This document shows positions 1 to 5,050 of a stretch of DNA of 5,589 bases, piece by piece. The first letter of the stretch is position 1. Each line of letters starts with the position of its first letter. The notes below the pieces were generated by a model. It was given only the letters and a program-made list of their open reading frames with translations. It was not told the DNA's origin and did not search any database. The DNA is from a bacterium UBA2214 (GTDB lineage: Bacteria > Zhuqueibacterota > Zhuqueibacteria > Residuimicrobiales > Residuimicrobiaceae), in contig DCUM01000098.1 of the NCBI GenBank assembly GCA_002327255.1, forward strand, positions 7,740 to 13,328. Reading direction: 5' to 3'. The position numbers and the translations under genes are program-made.

Positions 1-684
1 GCCAAGCTGCGCTACATGTCCGGCGGCCAGATCAGGATGCCGATCGTCTTCCGCGGCGCCAACGGTGCGGCGCACCAGCTCGGCGCGCAGCATTCGCAGT
101 CGCTGGAGGCGTGGTTTTGTCACATCCCCGGACTCATCGTCATGGCGCCGAGTGTGCCGGCCGACGGCAAGGGCATGCTCAAGACGGCGATCCGTGATGA
201 CAATCCCGTCATTTTTATCGAGAGTGAAGTGGCCTATGGCTACAAGGGCGAAGTGCCCGGAGGCGAGCACATCGTCCCCATCGGCGTCGGCGATATCAAG
301 CGCCCGGGCAAGGATGTGACCATCGTGGCGTGGTCCAAGATGATCCATGTCGCCCTGGAAGCCGCCAACATTCTCGCCACAGAAGGCATCGAGGCGGAGG
401 TGGTCGATCCGCGCACCCTGCGGCCGCTGGATGAGCAACTGCTGGTGAGTTCGGTGGAAAAGACCAACCGCTGCGTCATCGTCGAGGAGGGCTGGCCCTA
501 TGCGGGCGTGGGCGCCGAGATCGCCCACCGCATCTACATCAATGCCTTTGACCATCTCGATGCGCCGATTCTGCGCGTCACCAGCGAGGATGTGCCCATG
601 CCCTATGCCGCCAACCTGGAGCATGCGGTGCTGCCGAACGCACAGAAGGTGGCCGCCGCCGCGAAAAAAGTACTCTACGTCTAG
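1..684 (+). CDS. pdhB: Pyruvate dehydrogenase E1 component, beta subunit (3' part; start lies outside the window)
   Basis: The reading frame is open from the first base and ends at TAG 682-684, giving 227 residues. Family members have about 325, so roughly the first 100 residues (the N-terminal half of the pyrimidine-binding domain) are missing. E1-beta pairs with E1-alpha to form the thiamine-diphosphate enzyme that decarboxylates pyruvate and reductively acetylates the lipoyl group of E2. Visible family signatures are the GAQHSQSLEAW segment with its conserved His (fragment residue 31), then HIPGL, IRDDNPV and an F-E pair. The transketolase C-terminal domain follows (VDPRTLRPLD, then VEEGW). 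The cofactor-contacting Glu of the N-terminal half is not in view. E2 starts 22 bp downstream, which fits one operon with E1-alpha expected upstream. A branched-chain 2-oxoacid or acetoin dehydrogenase E1-beta is the main alternative and cannot be fully excluded from this fragment. Confidence 0.92.
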   Translation, partial: AKLRYMSGGQIRMPIVFRGANGAAHQLGAQHSQSLEAWFCHIPGLIVMAPSVPADGKGMLKTAIRDDNPVIFIESEVAYGYKGEVPGGEHIVPIGVGDIKRPGKDVTIVAWSKMIHVALEAANILATEGIEAEVVDPRTLRPLDEQLLVSSVEKTNRCVIVEEGWPYAGVGAEIAHRIYINAFDHLDAPILRVTSEDVPMPYAANLEHAVLPNAQKVAAAAKKVLYV

Positions 685-706
685 CTTATCAACGGAGAAA
701 GAATAT

Positions 707-1936
707 ATGGCGAGTAAACTCACCATGCCGAAGCTCAGCGACACCATGACCCTGGGTGTGCTGCTGAAGTGGCTCAAGAAAGAGGGAGAGCAGGTCGAGG
801 CCGGCGAAGTGATCGCCGAGGCGGAGAGCGACAAGGCGACGATGGAATTGGAAGCCTTCGATGCGGGTACGCTGCTCAAGATCGTCGTCCCCGCAGGCGG
901 CCAGGTGCCGGTGGGCGGTCTTCTCGCGGTTATTGGTGAAAAGGGCGAGGATATTGCGGAATTGCTCAGCACGCCGGCGACGCCGGCGCCGGAGACTTTG
1001 TCAGCGTCGCCGGCCACGAAAGCAGAGCCCATCCCGGCAGCGCCGCTTCCCGATGTGACACCTGGCGATGAACTCATCACCACCGACTCGGTGCGCATCA
1101 AGGCCTCGCCGCTGGCGCGTAAAATTGCGACGGAAAAAGGCATCGATTTGCGCCGTGTGCCGGGCAGCGGCAGCGGCGGCCGCATCATCAGCCGCGATCT
1201 CGCCGCGCTGCCGGCAGCCAAAAACGCGGCGCCGACGCCGGTGGTTGCCGCGGCGCCCGTCAGCGAGCAGCCGCTCAACACCATGCGCACGGCCATCGCC
1301 ACGCGCATGACGCAGAGCAAAACCACCGTGCCGCATTTCTACCTCACCATGGAGATCGACATGGGCAAGATGGTAGCCCTGCGCACCGAAATGAATGCGG
1401 CGCAGAGCGACGTCAAGATCAGTTTCAACGATCTGATCGTCAAGGCTTCTGCCGCGGCATTGCTGAAACATCCACGCGTCAATGGTTCCTTTGCCGGCGA
1501 CAAATTCATCCTGCATCATCAGGCCGATATCGGCCTGGCGGTGGCGCTGGAGGATGGCCTGATCACAGCGGTGGTGCGCGACTGCGGCGCCAAAGGCGTC
1601 GCCCAGCTGGCCCGGGAAGCGCGCGCACTCATCGACAAGGCCAAGGAGCGCAAATTGACGCCCGACGAGTATACCGGCTCCACCTTTACCATCACCAATC
1701 TCGGCATGTTCGATATCGAGGCATTCAGCGCCATCATCAATCCCCCTGAGGCGGCGATCCTGGCTGTGGGTGCGATTGTGGAAAAGCCGGTAGTGGTTCA
1801 GGGAGAGATCGTCATCGCTCATCGCATGAAGGTGACGCTTTCCTGCGATCACCGCATCGTCGATGGCGCCACGGGCGCGTTGTTCCTCAAAACGTTGAAG
1901 AACTATCTTGAAAATCCTGCATTGTTATTATTGTAA
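707..1936 (+). CDS. pdhC: Pyruvate dehydrogenase E2, dihydrolipoamide acetyltransferase
   Basis: The 409-residue product forms the core of the complex and passes acetyl groups from E1 to CoA. The single N-terminal lipoyl domain (about residues 4-78) carries the lipoyl lysine K43 in ESDKATMELE. An Ala/Pro-rich linker (about 88-120) leads to the peripheral subunit-binding domain (about 130-168, KASPLARKIA then GSGSGGRI). A second Ala/Pro linker leads to the acyltransferase domain (about 188-409). Its active-site motif DHRIVDG has H382 and D386, and the conserved STFTITNLG and INPPEAAILAVG segments are present. I chose ATG 707 because GGAG at 694-697 lies 9 nt upstream and the lipoyl domain begins immediately. 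The same frame is open further upstream, but there it only overlaps E1-beta. One lipoyl domain is the form usual in alpha-proteobacterial and mitochondrial-type complexes, whereas Escherichia coli E2 has three. Specificity for pyruvate rather than another 2-oxoacid is inferred. Confidence 0.94.
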   Translation: MASKLTMPKLSDTMTLGVLLKWLKKEGEQVEAGEVIAEAESDKATMELEAFDAGTLLKIVVPAGGQVPVGGLLAVIGEKGEDIAELLSTPATPAPETLSASPATKAEPIPAAPLPDVTPGDELITTDSVRIKASPLARKIATEKGIDLRRVPGSGSGGRIISRDLAALPAAKNAAPTPVVAAAPVSEQPLNTMRTAIATRMTQSKTTVPHFYLTMEIDMGKMVALRTEMNAAQSDVKISFNDLIVKASAAALLKHPRVNGSFAGDKFILHHQADIGLAVALEDGLITAVVRDCGAKGVAQLAREARALIDKAKERKLTPDEYTGSTFTITNLGMFDIEAFSAIINPPEAAILAVGAIVEKPVVVQGEIVIAHRMKVTLSCDHRIVDGATGALFLKTLKNYLENPALLLL

Positions 1937-1954
1937 CCAACCTGGAGGCTTTCC

Positions 1955-2068
1955 ATGGCTAGAAGCAAGAGCAAACACAAACGCAAACAGATGATCATGC
2001 GGCAGAAACGGCGTGCCTATCTAAAGCGTCACAAAGTGGTGGTGAAAAAGAGCAAAACGGTGAGGTAG
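1955..2068 (+). CDS. Small, very basic 37-residue protein, function unknown
   Basis: This short ORF begins MARSKSKHKRK and ends at TAG 2066. I do not recognise the family. Of 37 residues, 17 are Lys or Arg and two are His, with no acidic residue. That makes it strongly cationic and probably a nucleic-acid or ribosome binder, by composition only. Coding support is indirect but good: a strong Shine-Dalgarno (GGAGG, 1944-1948) sits 6 nt before the ATG, the ORF starts 18 bp after the E2 stop, and an intrinsic terminator begins 10 bp after its own stop. It therefore fills the gap between E2 and the terminator as the last gene of the operon. It resembles very small ribosome-associated basic proteins in composition, but I see no motif that assigns it to one. 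It has no signal peptide or membrane segment. Confidence 0.68.
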   Translation: MARSKSKHKRKQMIMRQKRRAYLKRHKVVVKKSKTVR

Positions 2069-2078
2069 AATTTGCAGC

Positions 2079-2110
2079 CCCCGGGCGTCCCCGAGACCCC
2101 GGGGTTTTTT
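2079..2110 (+). terminator. Rho-independent terminator of the pdh operon
   Basis: The 5' arm CCCCGGG (2079-2085) pairs perfectly with CCCGGGG (2098-2104). Inside it, after a bulged C, GTC (2087-2089) can pair with GAC (2095-2097) around a 5-nt loop. Six T (2105-2110) follow directly. It lies 10 bp after the small basic ORF. The opposite strand has no T run after the stem, so it should work in the + direction only and keep pdh transcription out of the convergent - strand genes. Confidence 0.9.
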
Positions 2111-2243
2111 GTGGCCGCAAGGCACGCGGCAACGGGATCGGGTGCGGGTCAATATGTCAATGATCCGGGAAGGTCTGACTTGCGGGGTGAGGCGGTACCA
2201 TGGCAAGTTATGATCCCTGATCGATAGTGTTTGGCCGCACACC

Positions 2244-2792
2244 TCACAAACCGGCCGCCCCCTGTCGCAGCCATTTGCGCACCTGACCCTTATAGTTAGC
2301 CCGGATGCGTAAAAACGTCTCATTATACTGCCCGGTTTTAAAATCCGGAAAGGCATAGGGTGCCGGCTGATAGACTCCCCGCTCGTAGCGCAGCGTCAAA
2401 TCCGCGTAGATGCCCTGATCGAGATAGATTTTATGCGCATTGTACTTGGCGGAGGCCAGCACCATTTTGTCGTAATCCATATAGCCCGGATCGAGATTCA
2501 CCTTGCGCAGTCCCTGCAGCGCCACTTCTTCTTCGATGCGGTTGCAGGTGATCTTGATGGCCGCCAGGGCGCCGGGATTGATGAGATCACGAAACGAGCA
2601 GAAGAGCCGCCGGATGGGTGTTCCCATTTCCGCCACATAATAATCCGTCACCGAGAAGGGAAAAACCGGACTGGTGAAATCGATGTGGCCGAATTGTTCG
2701 TTGAGAATCCGAAAAGCGGCCTGCAGCAACGCCTCGTCGCTGTAGAGGATGCCGCAAATCAGTTTGACCGGAATGGGTTCTTGGGGTTCCAT
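2244..2792 (-). CDS. DUF4416 family protein
   Basis: This is a 182-residue soluble protein of unknown function. The assignment rests on several blocks that I recognise as typical of DUF4416: PVKLICGILYSDE (about 8-20), FPFSVTDYYVAEMG (about 44-57), a C-SFRDLINP stretch (about 65-73), VNLDPGY (98-104), the VLAS...HKIYLDQGIYADLTL region (about 111-134) and a Tyr-x-Phe-Pro-Asp-Phe block near 146-151. Length is normal for the family. The start at 2792 is chosen because the conserved N-terminal block follows it at once. The frame stays open to 3020, but that extension overlaps the upstream gene and has no family character. No strong Shine-Dalgarno is visible. The ATG lies 7 nt after the upstream stop, so translation may be coupled. 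No signal peptide or membrane span is seen. No clear terminator follows on this strand. A hairpin at 2176-2183 / 2203-2210 lies downstream but lacks a T run. Confidence 0.86.
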   Translation of the reverse strand: MEPQEPIPVKLICGILYSDEALLQAAFRILNEQFGHIDFTSPVFPFSVTDYYVAEMGTPIRRLFCSFRDLINPGALAAIKITCNRIEEEVALQGLRKVNLDPGYMDYDKMVLASAKYNAHKIYLDQGIYADLTLRYERGVYQPAPYAFPDFKTGQYNETFLRIRANYKGQVRKWLRQGAAGL

Positions 2793-2799
2793 GGATAGG

Positions 2800-3681
2800 C
2801 TATTGATTCGTAGTAGAGACAGTTTTCGGCCGGAATAGGCCGTGTATTTGCTCGAGTTCCATGTTTTCCGCCATCGCCAGTTGCGCCCTTTCGAGCAGTT
2901 CGGGTTCGATCGCGAAGAGCTGCGAGACGACATCATAATAGTCATCCTGCAGGCGTTTTTTTCTTTTTCCCTGAGGGGTGGCGACCTGAAGATAGTTGTC
3001 ATGCACATAGACCAGGCCATCCGGACGCAGCTGCGTCAGGCAGATGCCGTGCATGGTGCCTTGATAGAAAGAGGCGAGCCAATGGCCGGTGAATTCCCCG
3101 ATGGGGGTCGGACGGTCACAGAAGGTGTAACGCAGTTGGATGGTCTGGCGGTCGAAGGTGTAGAGCTGATAAAACTCCCGGCTGCGGTCGAATTTGACCT
3201 CGACGCCGGTGTGCGGGGTACGGTAGAGACGTGACTTGTCCGGGTGGAGTTCCATTGCCTGCATTAAAAGGTAACCGGGATCGGCGAGATACTTTTTCTC
3301 CGTCAGTTGTACCACTACGGCGCAGTGCACGTTCTGCCGCGCTCCCATGTCCGCCATGACGATATGGCTGTTATAGCCCATCTGCATCAAAATGCTTTGC
3401 AGGAAATAGGAGAGGGAAAAACAGGTGCCGCCGAGATGGTGACGGGCGAAATCTTCCATGACCTCTTCGGGGAGCCGGATGCGCTCCAGGGAGAGAAAGT
3501 GGCGATTCAGTTTGAGAATCTTGCTGAGATTCTCATAGGGCAATGCAGAAAAGCGGGACAGGATATTTTCGAGAAAAGTCAAGCCGGGGGTTCGCGGCAC
3601 CAGTCCAAAATGGGCGAGAAAATGCTTCACGGCCTGGGGATGGTGATAGGGTTGTTGCAGTAGTGTGCGCGTGTCTGTCAT
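2800..3681 (-). CDS. Arylamine N-acetyltransferase-like protein (NAT, Acetyltransf_2 fold)
   Basis: The 293-residue product resembles enzymes that move an acetyl or acyl group from CoA to an amine through a cysteine thioester. The papain-like triad is complete: Cys87 in LGGTCFSLS, His119 in NVHCAVV and Asp134 in YLADPGYL. The family's P-F/Y-E-N-L motif is present as LPYENLS (about 47-53). The catalytic motif departs from the textbook RGGYCFE: Leu replaces Arg, Thr replaces Tyr and Ser replaces Glu. This points to a divergent subgroup with unknown acceptor. NAT-fold proteins also include amide synthases of secondary metabolism, but no such cluster is visible here. I prefer ATG 3681 because AGGA lies 9 nt upstream and a TATAAT box (3718-3723) would start RNA near 3711. 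Earlier in-frame ATGs at 3699 and 3705 would leave almost no leader. The length is slightly above the usual 260-280. It is probably cotranscribed with the DUF4416 gene. Confidence 0.83.
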   Translation of the reverse strand: MTDTRTLLQQPYHHPQAVKHFLAHFGLVPRTPGLTFLENILSRFSALPYENLSKILKLNRHFLSLERIRLPEEVMEDFARHHLGGTCFSLSYFLQSILMQMGYNSHIVMADMGARQNVHCAVVVQLTEKKYLADPGYLLMQAMELHPDKSRLYRTPHTGVEVKFDRSREFYQLYTFDRQTIQLRYTFCDRPTPIGEFTGHWLASFYQGTMHGICLTQLRPDGLVYVHDNYLQVATPQGKRKKRLQDDYYDVVSQLFAIEPELLERAQLAMAENMELEQIHGLFRPKTVSTTNQ

Positions 3682-3717
3682 GATGCCTGTTCCTGCCATG
3701 CTCATCTTCTTTTTACT

Positions 3718-3746
3718 ATTATAATCATTCGCGGTGAAAATTAAAA
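3718..3746 (-). promoter_or_regulatory. Candidate sigma-70 promoter for the NAT-like / DUF4416 unit
   Basis: On the - strand a perfect TATAAT lies at 3723-3718. Seventeen bp upstream is only a weak -35 (TTTTAA, 3746-3741). The predicted start near 3711 gives a leader of about 30 nt to the chosen ATG at 3681. The position is convincing, but the -35 is poor. Confidence 0.42.
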
Positions 3747-3858
3747 GCATTTTGTGTGCTGCCTGCAACGGACGGCGTTCAGGCTTGCCCCACGGTGTAA
3801 CATGCATCACAAAAATTCTTTAATTGAACCGCAAAACGCTAAAAAAATAACTTTTCTA

Positions 3859-3887
3859 TTGCTTCTTTTTTAGAGATTGATTATATA
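3859..3887 (+). promoter_or_regulatory. Candidate sigma-70 promoter for the flp/tad operon
   Basis: TTGCTT (3859-3864) and TATATA (3882-3887) are separated by an ideal 17 bp within the most AT-rich part of the spacer. Transcription would start near 3894, leaving a leader of about 283 nt before flp. AT-rich DNA throws up such matches easily, and another weak pair lies at 3979-4005, so this is only a candidate. Confidence 0.35.
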
Positions 3888-4030
3888 TAACTAATCCTTC
3901 ATGTGAGAGACGTTTTTTGCCAAATAAATAAGTTGCTTTAAACACCTGCATTGCTATTTGCATCTTTTGCCTGACTCCTTGCAGATTCATTCATCGTACT
4001 ATTATGCCGTGTGCTGTCTCATTCGTCCAG

Positions 4031-4082
4031 GGTGAAATGGCATCTGGCCGTATAAGGAGGTGATGAGCCGCGACGCCGTATA
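4031..4082 (+). repeat. Imperfect tandem direct repeat (two 24-bp units, 28-bp period)
   Basis: Two units share the outline GGTGA-N11-GCCGTATA, at 4031-4054 and 4059-4082. The outer blocks GGTGA and GCCGTATA are identical, while the middle differs at most positions (15 of 24 positions match overall). The spacing is near, but not exactly, three helical turns. Two copies upstream of a pilus operon could be an operator for a dimeric regulator. Chance duplication is possible. Confidence 0.35.
4053..4064 (+). promoter_or_regulatory. Extended Shine-Dalgarno-like sequence in the flp leader
   Basis: TAAGGAGGTGAT matches, over 12 nt, the complement of the conserved 3' tail of bacterial 16S rRNA. It is much longer than a normal ribosome binding site. 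It is followed by, and overlaps, GTG 4060 and ATG 4063, which open a frame that runs in phase into flp. Those starts lie too close to the core for efficient initiation. It could be a ribosome standby or loading site for the downstream flp start, or a coincidence. Confidence 0.35.
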
Positions 4083-4176
4083 CCATTTCTTTCTGTCTGC
4101 TTTTCGTTTAACCAATGGGGGAACCGTCGACTGCATTTTTAAATCGCGCATTATGTTGACCGCAAAGGAGTTCATC

Positions 4177-4347
4177 ATGCACAACCTCATCGCTTTTTTC
4201 CGCAATTTCTTCCATCGTGAAAATGGTCAGACGTTGTCCGAGTACGCCCTGATCCTGGTCCTGATCGCCGTTGTCGCCATCATTGCGGTGACGCTGCTGG
4301 GCAATCAAATTACGGCCGTCCTGAACCAGATCGCGAACGCCCTCTAA
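4177..4347 (+). CDS. flp: Flp-family type IVb major pilin
   Basis: The 56-residue prepilin is of the class that forms Tad adherence pili. A short basic and aromatic leader (MHNLIAFFRNFFHREN) ends at Gly17. The processing site is G17|QTLSEYA, with Glu at +5 and Tyr at +6, the Flp signature. A hydrophobic stretch of about 24 residues follows, and the mature pilin is 39 residues, as small as usual for Flp. ATG 4177 is chosen because AAAGGAG (4164-4170) lies 6 nt upstream and the leader has normal length. In-frame starts at 4060 and 4063 would add a non-family N-terminus. The CpaA-type peptidase needed to cut this leader is the next gene. A separate hairpin follows the stop, as expected if pilin mRNA is made in excess over downstream genes. 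Confidence 0.93.
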   Translation: MHNLIAFFRNFFHRENGQTLSEYALILVLIAVVAIIAVTLLGNQITAVLNQIANAL

Positions 4348-4354
4348 CCCGAGA

Positions 4355-4386
4355 GGCTGCCGGTCGTGGCGGCCCTGACGGTTTCT
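4355..4386 (+). terminator. Hairpin after flp, possible weak terminator or mRNA 3'-end stabiliser
   Basis: GGCTGCC (4355-4361) pairs with GGCGGCC (4368-4374) around a 6-nt loop, with one G-U pair. It begins 7 bp after the flp stop. The following T tract is interrupted (GTTTCTTC, 4381-4388), so termination would be partial at best. Its position suits uncoupling abundant pilin from the assembly genes. Confidence 0.4.
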
Positions 4387-4456
4387 TCAACCCCCGAATT
4401 GCCCCCTTTTGTGAGGAGATGGCAGTACCTTTATACCAAGATGACCTGATTTGCCT

Positions 4457-4573
4457 GGGCTAACCATCTTCCGGGCAGCTCCTGGTGTTGGCCTTTGGTC
4501 GGCACGGGCTGTGTATGGGTGGAAGGTTCACTTTGGGCAGGATTCTGTCCGCTCTGATGGTTAGCCCTTTTTT
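4457..4573 (+). ncRNA. Candidate structured RNA / attenuator between flp and cpaA
   Basis: GGGCTAACCATC (4457-4468) is perfectly complementary to GATGGTTAGCCC (4556-4567). Six T (4568-4573) follow directly, as in an intrinsic terminator. The stem encloses 87 nt that fold further. One arm has CAGCTC (4476-4481) with GGGCTG (4506-4511), capped by GTGTTGGCC (4485-4493) with GGTCGGCAC (4497-4505) over a 3-nt loop. Another is GGGCAG (4535-4540) with CTGTCC (4545-4550) over GATT. Together these make a three-way junction. GGGCAG also occurs at 4473-4478 and could pair with the same CTGTCC, so two folds compete. The cpaA ribosome binding site begins 5 nt after the T run. I cannot match it to a known riboswitch class. 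It could be an attenuator, a riboswitch-like leader, or a small mobile inverted-repeat element. The folding was done by eye. Confidence 0.5.
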
Positions 4574-4586
4574 ATTCGAGGGGTGT

Positions 4587-5039
4587 ATGCCTTTACTGTT
4601 CTATTATCTGGCGCCTATCCTTCTCGTCACCGCAGTGTACGACATGCGCTGGCGGCGCATTCCGAACCGGATCACCCTGCCCCTGGCGGCTCTGGGCATC
4701 CTGCTGCAGACCTGGACAGGCGCCGGATTATGGCACAGCGTCACGGCGGTGCTGGCCGGAGGCGGGTTTTTCTTCCTCTGTTACGTATTCGGTCTGATGG
4801 GGGCTGGCGACGTCAAATTGATGGCCGCCATCAGTGCCTGGCTCGGTCTGCCGGAACTCCTGGCGGCTGTGCTGCTGATCATTTTCTGCGGCGGTGGTTT
4901 GGCTGTGACGATGCTGGTGCGGCAGCGCCTGCAAAATGGTGGGGGGGGGGCAACCCGGGGCCAGACACGTCCAGTCACTGTGCCCTACGGCGTCGCCATC
5001 GTCACGGGTACCGTGTTGTCACTTTTTATCGTTTTTTGA
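4587..5039 (+). CDS. cpaA: Prepilin peptidase of the Tad/Flp system (A24 family, CpaA/TadV type)
   Basis: This 150-residue inner-membrane aspartyl protease should cleave the Flp and TadE leaders. The two catalytic aspartates are present: D19 in VYDMRWRRIPN and D75 in the GxGD motif GAGDVK. Hydrophobic segments fall at about 3-18, 31-43, 50-70, 79-111 (probably two spans) and 133-150, with a PYG motif at 133-135 near the last. It lacks the methyltransferase domain of the larger PilD enzymes, as is normal for this class. ATG 4587 is chosen because it opens the first membrane segment and follows GAGGGG (4578-4583). The frame also opens earlier (from 4485), but that part lies in the folded RNA element. 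A run of ten G (4941-4950) encodes the Gly stretch at 118-121. A slip there would remove the last span. The stop overlaps the ribosome binding site of tadE. Confidence 0.91.
   Translation: MPLLFYYLAPILLVTAVYDMRWRRIPNRITLPLAALGILLQTWTGAGLWHSVTAVLAGGGFFFLCYVFGLMGAGDVKLMAAISAWLGLPELLAAVLLIIFCGGGLAVTMLVRQRLQNGGGGATRGQTRPVTVPYGVAIVTGTVLSLFIVF
4941..4950 (+). repeat. Homopolymer of ten G inside cpaA
   Basis: Ten consecutive G encode glycines in the loop before the last membrane segment of CpaA. As assembled, the frame is intact and the conserved PYG motif follows. Losing one G would read on in another frame to a stop at about 5259, and gaining one would end at about 5044. Poly-G of this length is a classic slipped-strand site, and also a common sequencing or assembly error. 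Confidence 0.85.
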
Positions 5040-5050
5040 GGTAACAAGCC

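Larger units (their letters stand above)
3682..4176. other. Divergent AT-rich intergenic region between the NAT-like gene and flp
   Basis: No convincing gene lies in these 495 bp. The stretch from about 3820 to 3960 is strikingly AT-rich (A runs, T runs, TATATATAA) compared with the GC-rich genes on either side, which suits a promoter and regulator-binding region. It includes CTAAAAAA (3839-3846) and its inverted copy TTTTTTAG (3866-3873). The right-hand part (4020-4176) is more GC-balanced. It carries the imperfect tandem repeat at 4031-4082, an unusually long anti-Shine-Dalgarno match at 4053-4064 and the flp ribosome binding site. If transcription of flp starts near the AT-rich core, its mRNA would have a leader of roughly 280 nt. 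Confidence 0.6.

Noticed and set aside
500..706. Upstream extension of the E2 frame
   Set aside because: It overlaps the E1-beta gene. The lipoyl domain and a good ribosome binding site place the start at 707.
1001..1852. Long open frame of 283 codons on the - strand opposite E2
   Set aside because: It mirrors the codon pattern of the clearly real E2 gene, is rich in His, Arg and Gly, and has no recognisable domain. GC-rich genes often cast such antisense frames.
2021..2356. Open frame of 111 codons on the - strand across the terminator and the end of the DUF4416 gene
   Set aside because: It spans an intrinsic terminator and the 3' end of a real gene in another frame, with no domain character.
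2793..3020. Upstream extension of the DUF4416 frame
   Set aside because: It overlaps the NAT-like gene, has low-complexity Ser/Arg composition, and the family's conserved N-terminus begins right after ATG 2792.
2842..3663. Open frames on the + strand opposite the NAT-like gene
   Set aside because: They are shadows of the - strand gene, whose catalytic triad and family motifs are clear.
4020..4176. Cyclic-di-GMP (GEMM) riboswitch in the flp leader, which would suit pilus control
   Set aside because: I looked for the conserved core segments such as GCAAACC and ACGCAAAGCC and did not find them on the + strand.
4444..4480. TPP riboswitch suggested by ACCTGAT at 4444-4450
   Set aside because: The partner CTGAGA segment and the rest of the THI-box core are absent, and the downstream genes have no link to thiamine.
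4485..4586. Earlier in-frame start for cpaA
   Set aside because: This stretch is inside the folded RNA element and encodes nothing like a prepilin peptidase. A ribosome binding site precedes ATG 4587.
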